Notes: generated from the sequence alone by a model not told the origin. Shown: positions 8,993 to 18,820, counted from the stretch's first letter. The stretch: DNA of 44,226 nucleotides from Candidatus Electrothrix aarhusensis (GCA_004028505.1 MTKO01000082.1:1-44226), one strand, 5' to 3'. Numbers and translations are program-made.

Positions 8993-10600
8993 TCAGGCCC
9001 AGACCGGAATGCGGTTTGGATGAACGGTCAGCTCTCCCCGTGCGAGAAAACGACGCTGGCAGGCAATATCCTGAAGACTGTTCTGCACCCCAGAGATCAG
9101 GCGCTTCCTAGGCGGTGGCTGGGAACGGAACAGGCCCGGCGCTTCCTGGGCGGCAAGATAGTCAGCAGCCACTCCGTTAGCTAGGATCATGCATTCCGAA
9201 ACCAGATTCCGGGACGGGCTGTCAGAGGGACTAAGATTGATGGAAACCTTACCCTGATTATTGACATAGACATTGACATCAGGAAAAGAGAGAAGCAGAG
9301 CCCCGCGCTCAACCCGCTTCAGGCGCAGCTGCTGACGAACCCGGTTGAGCAGGCTCAAATCCGGATCCGTGTCCATCATTTTATCTGTCTCAGTGTAGCT
9401 GAGCTGTCGTTTTACCTGGATAACACTGGGGACAATTCTGCTGTTCCTGATCTCGCCATCGGGCGAAACCTTGACCAGAAAACTGATTGCCGGGCGCACC
9501 CTGTCCTTGATCAGGCTGAACACGCCCTGAGAGAGTTCTCTGGGCATCATAGGAATCTGCCCTTCAGGAAAATAAAGGGAGGTGGCCCGCTCCATGCCTT
9601 CGAGAAACAGGGGGTCTTTCGGGGTGAGGAAATAACTGACATCCGAGATATGAATGCCGACCAGAATATCGCCGTTTCCAAGCTCTTCCACATGCAGGGC
9701 ATCGTCGTAATCACGAGTAGAAGCCCCGTCAATGGTCAAAATATTCAGGTCTCGGAAATCTTTCCGCTTGGGATCTGCCAAGAGTTCTTTCGCAGTGGGC
9801 TCTTTAATGCTTTCCGCATGGGCCAGCAACTCCGGGCTGAATTCCACAGGCTGCTCTGCTCGAAGCAGGGGGAGATTTTCATCTTTCCCCCAGAAACCGG
9901 CCTGGACCAGCAGCTGATAGGCCCGGTTGGGTTGATGCAGCTCGGCCTTTTTCAGCAGCTGACTCACCACATCAGCCTGCTCCGCCTCACTACCGAACAA
10001 AACAAAATCGGCAATCCAATTGAGGATCTGCTCCCGATCCGGCCACTGCTCCGCAGTTACCTGCTCGCCTCGCATGATAGCCTGCAAATAAGCCGCGCCA
10101 GTGGTCAGGATCTCTTCTTTCTCCTTTTCCTTCTGCCGCTGATGGCGAAGCTGTTCCACCTGTTCCAGGGTGTGAACATTGACCATGTCATTTTTATATT
10201 TAAAGAAAAAACGATCTGTAAACACGGCTCGAAGAAAGGCTGCCGACTGATCATCGGTTAAATTTTCTCCAAAAGACAGCTCTGCAAGAAAATCCGCCGG
10301 AAACGCCTCTTCTCCTTCTTCACTGGCCAGCTCCCAGATTTCTTCCAGCGGAATAGCGTCGGTCAGAGCGGCCCGGAGGGCGGCCATCTCTTTGAGCAGG
10401 GCAATTCGATCTTCACGACTGCTGTCGATTTGATGTTTTGTTTTGGAAGCCGTAACCACACGAGATGCAGGCAAATTCATTTCTCGTCCGTTCTGGTTAA
10501 GGAGGCGCAAACGGTTATTGCTGTCCTGTAAAACAAGGCCGCAGATAAAACGTCCGCTGTCAAGATATTCTATAATAGTTCCGGGAAGTATCATTGTCAT
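8993..10600 (-). CDS. RNB-family 3'-5' exoribonuclease, N-terminal part (frameshifted)
   Basis: This 535-residue part contains the RNB catalytic domain. The metal-binding motif [13 protein letters not shown] has the spaced aspartates of RNase II/R. It is followed by [12 protein letters not shown], the [13 protein letters not shown] block, and [18 protein letters not shown]. Family members degrade single-stranded RNA processively, 3' to 5', in the cytoplasm. The N-terminal region (about 1-270) lacks an obvious cold-shock domain and is closer to the shorter RNase II-like proteins found in Desulfobacterota and cyanobacteria than to E. coli RNase R; I give no gene symbol for that reason. The frame fails at the end of ...LTVHPN and resumes in the 8592-8942 part. 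The start is Met1 or Met3. It is divergent from era. Confidence 0.9.
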   Translation of the reverse strand: MTMILPGTIIEYLDSGRFICGLVLQDSNNRLRLLNQNGREMNLPASRVVTASKTKHQIDSSREDRIALLKEMAALRAALTDAIPLEEIWELASEEGEEAFPADFLAELSFGENLTDDQSAAFLRAVFTDRFFFKYKNDMVNVHTLEQVEQLRHQRQKEKEKEEILTTGAAYLQAIMRGEQVTAEQWPDREQILNWIADFVLFGSEAEQADVVSQLLKKAELHQPNRAYQLLVQAGFWGKDENLPLLRAEQPVEFSPELLAHAESIKEPTAKELLADPKRKDFRDLNILTIDGASTRDYDDALHVEELGNGDILVGIHISDVSYFLTPKDPLFLEGMERATSLYFPEGQIPMMPRELSQGVFSLIKDRVRPAISFLVKVSPDGEIRNSRIVPSVIQVKRQLSYTETDKMMDTDPDLSLLNRVRQQLRLKRVERGALLLSFPDVNVYVNNQGKVSINLSPSDSPSRNLVSECMILANGVAADYLAAQEAPGLFRSQPPPRKRLISGVQNSLQDIACQRRFLARGELTVHPNRIPVWA

Positions 10601-10939
10601 AGGGTAAAGGAAATATATAAGACCGGCTTACAGGCTGCCGGAAGAGTTCGGGATAAATGTCAGGTGACAACAATATCAATCTGACTCCGGTCTGTCAAAG
10701 GATGCCTGTATATTTTACATATTCCTTGGACTCTGATCCCCCGCAGCAGAGATGAGCTTTCTTTGAGTATACAGATAACATAATAAAGAGATAAAGGTTT
10801 TACAAAATTATTCCTTTCAGAACCGAGAAAAAGCAGGAAAGAACTTGCATAGCAAAAAACTCAGAGTACATTGATTGGGTACGGAAGTACCGACTCGAAA
10901 CGCCTGCCTGTTAATTATTTACCAAGGAAACGCTCAAAG
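10601..10939. other. Divergent intergenic region between the RNB exoribonuclease gene and era
   Basis: About 340 bp with no convincing ORF. It must carry the promoters of both divergent genes, but I see no clear -35/-10 pair. An AAGGAAA ribosome site lies a few bases before the proposed era ATG at 10940. Confidence 0.4.
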
Positions 10940-11884
10940 ATGAATATCTCCCCTATGGAACAGCCCACTCCGAAAGAATACCGATCCGGTGTTGTTGCAG
11001 TTATCGGACCGCCTAATGCCGGTAAATCCACCCTGCTCAACAGGTATCTGGAGCAAAAAATAGCCATTGTCACTCCCCTGCCCCAAACCACGCGCAACCG
11101 TATTTTGGGCATTGTGACGAGGGCTGATTATCAGATGATCATGCTGGACACCCCAGGGCTGCACAAGGCCAAGGAAATGATGAATCAAGAGATGGTACGC
11201 ATTGCCATGGACACTCTGACCGAGTCTGATGCTGTCCTCTTTCTGGTTGATGCTCAGGATCTCCATACCTTGGCCGGAAATCCAAAGAAAGCGGAAAAAC
11301 GATTTGCAGAATACAAAGACTATTTCAGCAAAATATCATGCCCGGCTGTTCTGGCCTTAAACAAAGTGGATCTACTGGCCAAAGAACAGCTGCTTCCCAT
11401 GATGGAACGGTTCACGAGCCTGCACCCGTTTCATGCAGTAGTGCCCATTTCTGCCCTAGAAGGAGACGGGACCGACATCCTCTTGCAGACCCTAGTAGGG
11501 CATCTACCCATAGGGCCGCAGTATTATCCAGACGATATCCCCACCGACTCCACAGAGCGCTTTATTGTGGCTGAGTTGATCCGAGAAAAAATCTTTTTAC
11601 GCACCCGCCAGGAGATCCCTTATTCCACAGCTGTGCTTATTGATGCATTTAAAGAAAGTCCCCAAGGTGGACCAGTAGTTATTCACGCCACTATCTTGGT
11701 TGAGCGCGGTTCACAAAAAGGGATTATTATCGGCAAACAAGGCAAGATGTTAGGCGAAATTCGCAAAGCGGCGACCAAAGAGATCGAAAAGTTGCTCTAC
11801 TGCAAGGTGCAGCTCAAGCTCTGGATCAAAGTGAAAAAGAAATGGACCTGCAATGAGCAAATCCTCAAGGATTTGGGTATGTAA
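10940..11884 (+). CDS. era: GTPase Era
   Basis: A 314-residue Ras-like GTPase that binds the 3' end of 16S rRNA and promotes 30S assembly. G1 is GPPNAGKST (23-31), the G2 region contains PQTTRN, G3 is DTPG (70-73) and G4 is NKVD (141-144). The C-terminal KH domain contains GIIIGKQGKMLGEIRKAATKEIE. Length and layout are those of complete Era. The frame extends upstream to 10871, but the ATG at 10940 with an upstream AAGGAAA gives the usual start shortly before the G1 loop. It is monocistronic on the plus strand here and faces the CvpA-like gene. Confidence 0.95.
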   Translation: MNISPMEQPTPKEYRSGVVAVIGPPNAGKSTLLNRYLEQKIAIVTPLPQTTRNRILGIVTRADYQMIMLDTPGLHKAKEMMNQEMVRIAMDTLTESDAVLFLVDAQDLHTLAGNPKKAEKRFAEYKDYFSKISCPAVLALNKVDLLAKEQLLPMMERFTSLHPFHAVVPISALEGDGTDILLQTLVGHLPIGPQYYPDDIPTDSTERFIVAELIREKIFLRTRQEIPYSTAVLIDAFKESPQGGPVVIHATILVERGSQKGIIIGKQGKMLGEIRKAATKEIEKLLYCKVQLKLWIKVKKKWTCNEQILKDLGM

Positions 11885-11934
11885 ACGAACGCGTGAAGCA
11901 CCACCTGAAACCTACCGAAAAACCACCTGAAACA

Positions 11935-11952
11935 AGCCTGCTGAGTCAGGCT
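11935..11952 (+). terminator. Possible weak hairpin between convergent genes
   Basis: AGCCTG, loop CTGAGT, CAGGCT forms a 6-bp stem in the gap between era (plus) and the CvpA-like gene (minus). No clear T-run follows in either direction. A direct repeat of ACCACCTGAAAC lies just upstream (about 11900 and 11922). Confidence 0.25.
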
Positions 11953-11978
11953 GACAGGCCGTTTTCAGAACAGCATTT

Positions 11979-12539
11979 TCAAACCAGCACAATGATAACA
12001 AAGGTAAAGACCACGGCCACGACAAAATAGATAATAGGCACTTCCAGCCAGACCGGAGGGAGCCACTCAAGGAGTTGTAAGGCTGCGTCCCCGGCAGGAG
12101 TTCCCACAACGGGCCGTGTCAAAACCCATTCAGGAACAGGGTATTTCGCTGTATCAAGAAAAAACCAGATTGTCCCCACCAAAAGATATCCGTTGCCAGC
12201 ACCCAATATACCACCCAACATCATATCCTGTAACCAATGCCGGGCCGCGCTTTTATTATCCCGAGCCAAATTCTTAGTAACCTTCTGAGAATTCGGCGTA
12301 TGGTAGCCAAAAAGTGCAAATAGGATCATAATTAGAGAGGCTGTATGAAATTGTGTTGAGCCCTCCATAGCATCCCATATTTTTTTTATCGGCCCGACAT
12401 AGGTGAGTGCTATCTGCATGACAAATAAGGCCATAACAAGGCTAAAGGTGACGAGCATTTCTTTTGCCCAACCACGCATTGAGCCGATAATCCCGAACAA
12501 CACAATAAGGGTCCAAAAGAAAAAGCTGATTGTAACCAT
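11979..12539 (-). CDS. CvpA-like membrane protein
   Basis: A 186-residue protein with four or five hydrophobic segments. The first reads FFFWTLIVLFGIIGSMRGWAKEML, with the G-x-x-R-G-W-x-K-E pattern of the CvpA (colicin V production) family. A central HWLQDMMLGGILGAGNGYLL matches the CvpA helix RxxGxxxG region, and the protein ends in a hydrophobic tail. I use the ATG at 12539 (MVTISFF) rather than the ATG at 12587, because GGGGAAG lies just upstream of it and the extension has no hydrophobic character. CvpA-family proteins contribute to envelope homeostasis; the specific role is unknown. It follows PPK2 on the same strand. Confidence 0.75.
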   Translation of the reverse strand: MVTISFFFWTLIVLFGIIGSMRGWAKEMLVTFSLVMALFVMQIALTYVGPIKKIWDAMEGSTQFHTASLIMILFALFGYHTPNSQKVTKNLARDNKSAARHWLQDMMLGGILGAGNGYLLVGTIWFFLDTAKYPVPEWVLTRPVVGTPAGDAALQLLEWLPPVWLEVPIIYFVVAVVFTFVIIVLV

Positions 12540-12597
12540 TGGATCTTCCCCGGATTGGTCTCTGTTGTTTTTCTGCTTATGGCGCACTCGCGCTGCA

Positions 12598-12621
12598 ACT
12601 GCTCTGATTGTACAGAGCAGT
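12598..12621. terminator. 9-bp inverted repeat between PPK2 and CvpA-like genes
   Basis: ACTGCTCTG, loop ATTGTA, CAGAGCAGT is a perfect 9-bp stem. No T-run follows on the minus strand, so it may attenuate or stabilise the PPK2 transcript rather than terminate it. Confidence 0.35.
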
Positions 12622-12654
12622 CCAGGCCCTTGTCAAGCAAGCAGTTTTATCCTT

Positions 12655-13569
12655 TTACCCCCTGAGCTGTTTGGGATGAAAAAGATTTTTTTCCATATGC
12701 TTGATCTCATCAATGCCGGAGATCACAATTTCCGGGTCCGGGATGAGTTTTTCCGGGTCTATCTTTTTGTTATATTCAATATTGGAAAGAATATGCTTCA
12801 TGCAGTTGATCCTGGCCTTTTTCTTGTTATCCGAACGGATGATGGTCCACGGGGTGAGGGTGCGGTTGGACTCATTAAGCATCTGAAATTTCTTGACGCT
12901 GTATTTATCCCAGAGCTGCTGGGCTAGATTGTCCACCGGCGACAACTTATACTGCTTGAGGAGGTCATGTTTGCGGGATGCAAACCGGCTGGCCTGCTCA
13001 TCCTTGGAAACAGAAAAATAGAATTTAAAGAGAAGAATACCGTCTTTGACCAGCATCTCCTCAAACAAAGGCACATCCTTGAGAAAACGTTTATGCTGTT
13101 CATCCGTGCAGAATCCCATGACCGGCTCCACCATGGCCCGATTGTACCAGGAGCGATCAAAAAGAACCAGTTCCTTGGCTGCCGGAAGATGGGGAGCATA
13201 ACGCTGAAAATACCATTGAGTCGTCTCGGTATCGCTGGGTTTTGACAGGGCCACCACTCGGGTGTTGCGGGGATTGAGAAAAGCGGTGATCCGCTTAATG
13301 GTCCCGCCCTTACCAGCAGCATCTCGCCCTTCAAAAATAGCCAGCACCCGCATCCCGGTGGCTTTCATATGCTTCTGCAGCTTCATAAGCTCAATCTGCA
13401 GACTTTTTAACTCGATTTCATAATCAAGCGTGGCCTTTTTAATCCATACGGCACAGCGATCTTTTTTTTCTTTTTTGTCCATATTTTTCACTGCTGTTCC
13501 TTCAAGGAGCTTTACTTTGATCGGAGCATTTTTCTGTTTATCTGCTTTTTTTTCTTTCCCATCCGACAT
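12655..13569 (-). CDS. ppk2: Polyphosphate kinase 2 (PPK2)
   Basis: A 304-residue PPK2-family kinase that transfers phosphate between polyphosphate and nucleotides. The Walker A-like motif GRDAAGKGGT is at 81-90, followed by the basic AFLNPRNTRVVALSKPSD segment, the DRSWYNR motif (138-144) and a lid-type region. A single domain of this size with a lysine-rich N-terminal extension fits class I PPK2. The start at 13569 (MSDGKEKK) follows AAGGAAAT; an upstream frame extension to 13602 is less likely. A PPK1 is also encoded in the window (29178-31385), so the organism probably both makes and uses polyP. Confidence 0.92.
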   Translation of the reverse strand: MSDGKEKKADKQKNAPIKVKLLEGTAVKNMDKKEKKDRCAVWIKKATLDYEIELKSLQIELMKLQKHMKATGMRVLAIFEGRDAAGKGGTIKRITAFLNPRNTRVVALSKPSDTETTQWYFQRYAPHLPAAKELVLFDRSWYNRAMVEPVMGFCTDEQHKRFLKDVPLFEEMLVKDGILLFKFYFSVSKDEQASRFASRKHDLLKQYKLSPVDNLAQQLWDKYSVKKFQMLNESNRTLTPWTIIRSDNKKKARINCMKHILSNIEYNKKIDPEKLIPDPEIVISGIDEIKHMEKNLFHPKQLRG

Positions 13570-13811
13570 GATATATATTTCCTTGTAGCTTATGGACCCC
13601 ATCGCTTGCTTTTTTTGTTTCGTATCAATGCGCCCGAAGAAGTCCTCTTAATGATATGCGCTCAGTGAGCAGAACCACGTAATTATTTTTACAATGAGGA
13701 GACATACCATATTTATGATAAAATGGGAACGCTTCCTGTCCTTACCAGGACATTCTTCGTGCTGTTAGAGCAGAATTGCAACAAACCATCCCCAAAAAGC
13801 TCTATCTGCTC

Positions 13812-14825
13812 CTACCGTAACCACGCAATCAAGCGTTCCATCCCTACCTCTGTCGACACCTTTTCCTGGTAGCCCAACAGCGTCTCTGCCTTTTTCTTGC
13901 TGAACCAATGAGACATGGCCAACTGTTCCGCCAAAAAACGGGTCATCTTGGGTTCCTGCTTGCTACCCAAGAGACCGTGTCCCTTTTCGAGCAACCACCC
14001 TACCGCCTTTGCTGTTCTCAGGCCGATCTGAGACGTGACCGGCGGCACTTCCATCTCGGCAAAGAGCTCATTGACCCACGGCCAGAGTTGCACCGGTTCC
14101 TGCTGGCCGATAAAAAAGGCGTGCCCGGCAGCAGTTCTCTCTCCCGCCAAATTATCCGCTGCCAGCAAATGAGCATGTACCACATTATCTATATAGGCGA
14201 TATCCACCCGGTTCTTCCCGTCCCCGACAATACGCAGGCTTTGTTCCTGACCACGGGCCATGAGCCGGGGAATCAGATTGGTATCACCCGGCCCCCAAAC
14301 GAGATGCGGGCGGATGGCAGCTGTTCTCAGCTCTTCGGAGTTATTCTGCAGCACATGCTGTTCTGCCAAAATCTTGGTGGTAGCATAGGCACAGAGCGGC
14401 TTGGAAGAATACGGCAACGATTCATCCTCTCCTTCCAGATCATGACCGTCAAAAACCACGGACGGGGTCGAGGTATACACCAAATTTCCTACCCCTAACT
14501 TCTGGCAAGCCGCCAGCACGTTCAAGGTACCGAGCACATTGACGGTATAATACTCTTGAAAAGAGCCCCAGATCCCGGCCTTGGCCGCAACATGAAAGAC
14601 TGTGTCACAACCGGCTGCTGCCTGTTGCACATCCTTCAGGTTTCGAATATCCCCTTGCAGAGAAATCGCCCCCGCTGCTTCAGCAGCAGGATACCGATGC
14701 CTGCCCAAGACCCGGACCGTCCTGCCTTGCCGACAAAGTTCCTGCACTAAGGCAAGCCCGATAAATCCTCCACCACCGGTGACCAATACGTTATTATTTT
14801 TCATCATACTCTGCTCATTCGTCAT
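13812..14825 (-). CDS. OleD-like NAD(P)-dependent epimerase/3-beta-HSD family reductase
   Basis: A 337-residue extended short-chain dehydrogenase. The Rossmann motif is GGGGFIG (17-23). The segments VFHVAAKAGIWGSFQEYYTVN and LVYTSTPSVVFDG and the catalytic YATTK (about 147-151) closely resemble OleD, which reduces 2-alkyl-3-ketoalkanoates in long-chain olefin synthesis, and sterol/3-beta-HSD relatives. No oleA, oleB or oleC is adjacent, so the substrate is open. The start at 14825 follows AGGGGAG; Met7 or Met8, closer to the nucleotide-binding strand, are alternatives. The gene stands alone downstream of the large cyclase on the same strand. Confidence 0.8.
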   Translation of the reverse strand: MTNEQSMMKNNNVLVTGGGGFIGLALVQELCRQGRTVRVLGRHRYPAAEAAGAISLQGDIRNLKDVQQAAAGCDTVFHVAAKAGIWGSFQEYYTVNVLGTLNVLAACQKLGVGNLVYTSTPSVVFDGHDLEGEDESLPYSSKPLCAYATTKILAEQHVLQNNSEELRTAAIRPHLVWGPGDTNLIPRLMARGQEQSLRIVGDGKNRVDIAYIDNVVHAHLLAADNLAGERTAAGHAFFIGQQEPVQLWPWVNELFAEMEVPPVTSQIGLRTAKAVGWLLEKGHGLLGSKQEPKMTRFLAEQLAMSHWFSKKKAETLLGYQEKVSTEVGMERLIAWLR

Positions 14826-14872
14826 TGTAAACGTATCAACTCCCCTTACCGAAAAAAGAAGGGTTATCTAAT

Positions 14873-17800
14873 CTATTTGAATTCCAAACTATTGACTCCA
14901 TCCCAACCTTCTCCGATACCAACATGTAAATAATGCTCACACCGTTGGATATAGATATCCGACGCCCTATCCTCCGGACATTTCTGCAAACAATCCTGGA
15001 ATATTTTTTTTGCCTGGACCAACTCTCCAGAACGGAAATGATTAATAGCCTCTTCAAAAGCAGGAGTGGATTGAACTTTTAATGATCGCACAGGCTCAGG
15101 AAGACCATCCAAGGCTTCAAAAACCCTGACCGGTTTCTTCTTACCTTTCACAGCCACGTTATCCAATAACCGCACCTGGTATAAATCTGGGTCAGTCAAG
15201 CCGAGATAGGTATCCTCTGAAAAAAGAATATTCACCCCGTAATAACTGGTCAAACTTTCAAGACGCGCTGCTAAATTCACTGCATCGCTGATCACGGTTC
15301 CATCCATCCTGTTCATTTGCCCGACAGTACCAAGCATCAAGTTTCCGGTATTAATTCCTATGCCGATCTTGACCGGCATTTGATGGTTTTTTATCCGCTT
15401 CTGGCTCTGTTCAATCAGCAAGGTGGTGTTCATCTGAATAGCAGCATGTAGAGCCTGTTGGGCTGTGGGAAACAGGGCCATGATAGCATCACCTATATAT
15501 TTATCAACAAATCCTTCTGACTGATAAACTATCGGCCCCATTTGGCCGAGATACGAGTTGATAAAGTCAAAGGTTTCCTTCGGCGTCATATTTTCTGATA
15601 ATGATGTGAAATCACGAATATCAGCAAATAGAACAGTGAGTTCCTTTTCCACCTGATCTCCCAGCTTCACATCAAGAATGCTCTCTTTTCCTAGAAAATT
15701 AAAAAAGATATGCGGAACAAACCTGCTATACGACTCTGACAGCTGTATTACATGCTCCTTAGCGAGTCGTTCCGCTTCGGTAGCCTTTCTTTCTAATTCC
15801 AGTTGCAGCTTTCGATGTTTCAGTTCTTCATTCAACTTTTTCACACGATGTCGATAAATAAAGCCCCCTGTCAGGACAACCAAAAATACCCCGGTAATTA
15901 TCACCAGAAAACGAAACCAGGAAGTCTCGTAATAATAAGGAACTCTATAAAAACGAAGAACAGCTTCATCTGACGATGAAATACCATCATTATTCATACC
16001 CTTGACTTTAAAGGAATAAGGCCCCGTCGGTAGATTCGTATAAGACACTTCACGCCTATTACTCGGACTCGACCAGTCCTTGTCAAACCCGTCAAGTTTG
16101 AATTGGAGTAAATTTTTCTCAGGAGAAACAAAACTCAGCACTGCAAAATAAAAATTTACCCTGTTCGTATCAGGCGGAATAAACAGCACCCCTTCAGAAT
16201 TCTTTTTACCAACGGTGTTAATATTTGAAGAAAGAATTATTGTTTTAGGCAATATTTCATTAATCGGAATATTCTCTGGATCAATCACTGCAACCCCGCC
16301 GTGGGTCGGTATCCACAGCTTCCCCTCAGCACAGACATCCATCCAAGCGGTTGCTGTCGGATTTTCTTTAAAACCTGAGTGCTTATCAAAAAAAACAATT
16401 GGGAATTTATCTTTTCTTCCCTGAATAACCTCTTCAAGATCTTGCTGGTGAACATAAAAAACACCAAGAGTACTTGTCATCCATAACCTGTCTTTCGAGT
16501 CCGCTGTTATCTCGAAAATACTGTCTGCCAACAAGCCCTGCCTGGAACTGACTGTATAGATATCATCACCTCGAATAATAAATATACCGTTATTGGAGGC
16601 CACCCACATCCCCCCTTCCGGCTCCTGATAAAATCTAAAAATTACATTCCCGGATAGCCTCTTGTCTGTTGCATATCTCCTGTTTATCCTCCCTTGCTCA
16701 TAGATATGAAGGCCACCTCCATCCGTCCCGATCCAAATACGGCCTCCATTATCCTCGTACAAACTCAATATAAAATCATTTGTTAACCCGCTGTCCGTCT
16801 TGGTTGTATGATTAGTAATGTCACCCTGCTGATTAATAACACTGAGACCGGAAGTGGTCCCGACCCAGACATTATGCTCTTGATCTTCCAAAACCAAGCG
16901 CACCTTATCAGAAACAAGCCCATCTCTCACCTTCAGCTGCTGAATAATTTCTCGATTTTCCAGAACCAACAGGCCGTTCCCATAGGTACTTACCCAAATC
17001 CTGTCGAAGCTATCCTTATACAGGTGCCTGATTCGTATTTTTAGTCGCTGGTCTGAGAATTTTTCTACCGTGTTTAAGCGAGGGCGAACCAGGTTCAGCC
17101 CCTGATTAGTCGCAACCAGAAACTCACCGGGCCTGTCTTCCAGTACGGCGTTCACCGTATCACCAAGCATCCCTTCTGATGAACTGTAATTTATAAATTT
17201 CGCTTCAGAAAACTGATCAATCCCAGGACGGGTTCCGACCCAAAAATTCCCCTCTTTGTCCTGGTAGGTCGCAAAAACAATATCATCACTTAGGCCGTCG
17301 GCATTGGAGAAAAAATCAAACTTTTCCTTATAAAATCGAAAAAGACCGCTATCTCCTGTCAACCAAAGGGCTCCGCTATTATCCTGGTAGATCCTGGTGT
17401 TGCTGATCTTTCTCGAAGTTTGCACTTCTTTGTTCAGATTAAAAACCTTAACGACCTTATTATCCTTCACAGAGATAAGCGCATCAGAGGTTATCGCCCA
17501 AAGCCCGTCACCCTCACTATCCTTCACCATGAATTCAAGAACAGTTTTCTTGACTAACCGGGCCAATTCCCCATCGTATAAAACAAATTTCTCCAATTTT
17601 TTATCAAATATATAAACAGCACCAGCTCGCTTCATCCCAACCCAGAGAGCTCCTGATGAATCCTGACAGATAAAATTGACCAATTTATTCCCAGATACGT
17701 CTAACGAAGGGAATCGTTTAAAATTTTTTCCGTCAAAATAGGCAACCCCTGACGTTGTTCCGATCCATAGCCCTCCGTCCCTGTCTTCAAACAAAATCCT

Positions 17801-18211
17801 AACGGAATTATCAGGAAGCCCATCATGAACTGTAAAACTCTTAAACCTATCATTATGATAAAGAAAAAGCCCGTCATCATTAGTACCTATCCATAAGCGA
17901 CCTCTGCTATCCTTTAATAAACTGCGAACCGCTGAAGCCGGAAAATCATCACGAGTCGTGCGGTTATAATGAACAAATTCCTCACCGTCAAATCTGACCA
18001 ATCCTGTATACGTTGCCAGCCAAAGGAATCCGTCATCATCCTGCGTGATATCCAACACACTCTTTATCCTTTCGTCATGAACAAAAGATTTATGCAAGTA
18101 CTGGGAAATATGAATATTCGGATTAAGAGATTGCGCATGCAGGCCGCTTTGCGGGAAGAAAAACACAACCTCGCATAAAAGAAGAAGCATAAAAAACGTT
18201 ATCAATTTCAT
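14873..18211 (-). CDS. Propeller sensor - Y_Y_Y - transmembrane - class III adenylate cyclase
   Basis: A 1112-residue membrane sensor. Residues 1-27 are a signal peptide. About 35-680 contain many two-component-regulator propeller repeats of the G-x-L-W-[IV]-G-T-x-x-G-[LV] type, forming periplasmic seven-bladed propellers. About 690-765 is a Y_Y_Y domain (FKLDGFDKDWSS, YTNLPTGPYSFKVKGMN). One membrane helix (WFRFLVIITGVFLVVLTGGFIY) and a coiled coil follow. The class III cyclase domain has metal aspartates in LFADIRDFTSLSE and YIGDAIMALF, the purine-selecting Lys in FVDKYIGD, and the transition-state Asn/Arg in SDAVNLAARLE. This predicts cAMP production in response to a periplasmic ligand. 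Propeller-Y_Y_Y modules usually feed histidine kinases, so the cyclase output is less common. Confidence 0.9.
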   Translation of the reverse strand: MKLITFFMLLLLCEVVFFFPQSGLHAQSLNPNIHISQYLHKSFVHDERIKSVLDITQDDDGFLWLATYTGLVRFDGEEFVHYNRTTRDDFPASAVRSLLKDSRGRLWIGTNDDGLFLYHNDRFKSFTVHDGLPDNSVRILFEDRDGGLWIGTTSGVAYFDGKNFKRFPSLDVSGNKLVNFICQDSSGALWVGMKRAGAVYIFDKKLEKFVLYDGELARLVKKTVLEFMVKDSEGDGLWAITSDALISVKDNKVVKVFNLNKEVQTSRKISNTRIYQDNSGALWLTGDSGLFRFYKEKFDFFSNADGLSDDIVFATYQDKEGNFWVGTRPGIDQFSEAKFINYSSSEGMLGDTVNAVLEDRPGEFLVATNQGLNLVRPRLNTVEKFSDQRLKIRIRHLYKDSFDRIWVSTYGNGLLVLENREIIQQLKVRDGLVSDKVRLVLEDQEHNVWVGTTSGLSVINQQGDITNHTTKTDSGLTNDFILSLYEDNGGRIWIGTDGGGLHIYEQGRINRRYATDKRLSGNVIFRFYQEPEGGMWVASNNGIFIIRGDDIYTVSSRQGLLADSIFEITADSKDRLWMTSTLGVFYVHQQDLEEVIQGRKDKFPIVFFDKHSGFKENPTATAWMDVCAEGKLWIPTHGGVAVIDPENIPINEILPKTIILSSNINTVGKKNSEGVLFIPPDTNRVNFYFAVLSFVSPEKNLLQFKLDGFDKDWSSPSNRREVSYTNLPTGPYSFKVKGMNNDGISSSDEAVLRFYRVPYYYETSWFRFLVIITGVFLVVLTGGFIYRHRVKKLNEELKHRKLQLELERKATEAERLAKEHVIQLSESYSRFVPHIFFNFLGKESILDVKLGDQVEKELTVLFADIRDFTSLSENMTPKETFDFINSYLGQMGPIVYQSEGFVDKYIGDAIMALFPTAQQALHAAIQMNTTLLIEQSQKRIKNHQMPVKIGIGINTGNLMLGTVGQMNRMDGTVISDAVNLAARLESLTSYYGVNILFSEDTYLGLTDPDLYQVRLLDNVAVKGKKKPVRVFEALDGLPEPVRSLKVQSTPAFEEAINHFRSGELVQAKKIFQDCLQKCPEDRASDIYIQRCEHYLHVGIGEGWDGVNSLEFK

Positions 18212-18329
18212 AGTGCGGGACTCACGTTTTCAAAATTGCTGCTGTAACCTGACAACTTATCGGCTGCTGACTCCAGTCAGGCATTGTCCTGTCAATGATT
18301 TAAGGTGAACTGTTTATTAGAGGTCTTCT

Positions 18330-18343
18330 GACAGGTACCTGTC
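18330..18343. promoter_or_regulatory. Perfect 14-bp palindrome upstream of the cyclase gene
   Basis: GACAGGTACCTGTC is its own reverse complement and lies about 120 bp upstream of the cyclase start codon. It could be a regulator-binding operator; no protein is assigned. Confidence 0.3.
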
Positions 18344-18462
18344 CGGTTCCTTCTTCTGAACGGGGCAAGCGGTATCCGGGCTCTGCCCGCAGTTTTGGCA
18401 GGATTACACTATGAGCACAGTCCGCCGCACTGTCAAGAAAAATGCAGTGCTATAAGCCGCTG

Positions 18463-18508
18463 GGCTAGCCCATCCTGGCTTTCTTCCAGCGAAGAAGGTG
18501 GGCCAGCC
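18463..18508. repeat. Imperfect long hairpin
   Basis: GGCTAGCCCA (18463-18472) pairs with TGGGCCAGCC (18499-18508) with one mismatch. An inner CTTC-CAGC-GAAG stem gives a strong extended hairpin. No T-run follows. It may be a dispersed REP-like element or a structured RNA. Confidence 0.35.
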
Positions 18509-18820
18509 CTCCCCTCTCATCTGAGATGAGCCAGAAAAAATATGTATACAGGTATCACAGGACAAAAATGAATAGCGGAGTGGTGAGGATTACAGGTCGG
18601 AAGAGCGGGTTCGAGTCTCAGAGTCAAGCAGAGGGATAAGGAAAGTTATTACCATTATCTAATAGTGGTGAATATTAATTACACATAATATTCAGTACCA
18701 AAAGATCCTGGCACAAAGATAATCAAACAATACATCGACCTTACAATGTGAGCGTTTTTTACTCATCCGAATAGCCAGAGAAGGAAACATGTAACCGTTT
18801 GAATTTACATAAAAATAAAC

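Larger units (their letters stand above)
18212..18820. other. Non-coding region with inverted repeats
   Basis: About 600 bp between the cyclase start and the candidate small RNA, without a convincing ORF. It contains a perfect 14-bp palindrome (18330-18343) and a long imperfect hairpin (18463-18508). It also has a T-arm-like GGTTCGAGTC at about 18608 that does not fold into a tRNA. Confidence 0.45.

Noticed and set aside
9650-10261. 203-residue plus-strand ORF opposite the RNB exoribonuclease gene
   Set aside because: Antisense shadow of a conserved catalytic domain.
18571-18625. tRNA-like segment (GGAGTGGTGAGG and GGTTCGAGTC)
   Set aside because: The D-loop- and T-loop-like words are present, but the T stem pairs in only three of five positions and no acceptor stem or anticodon arm closes. 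At most a decayed remnant.
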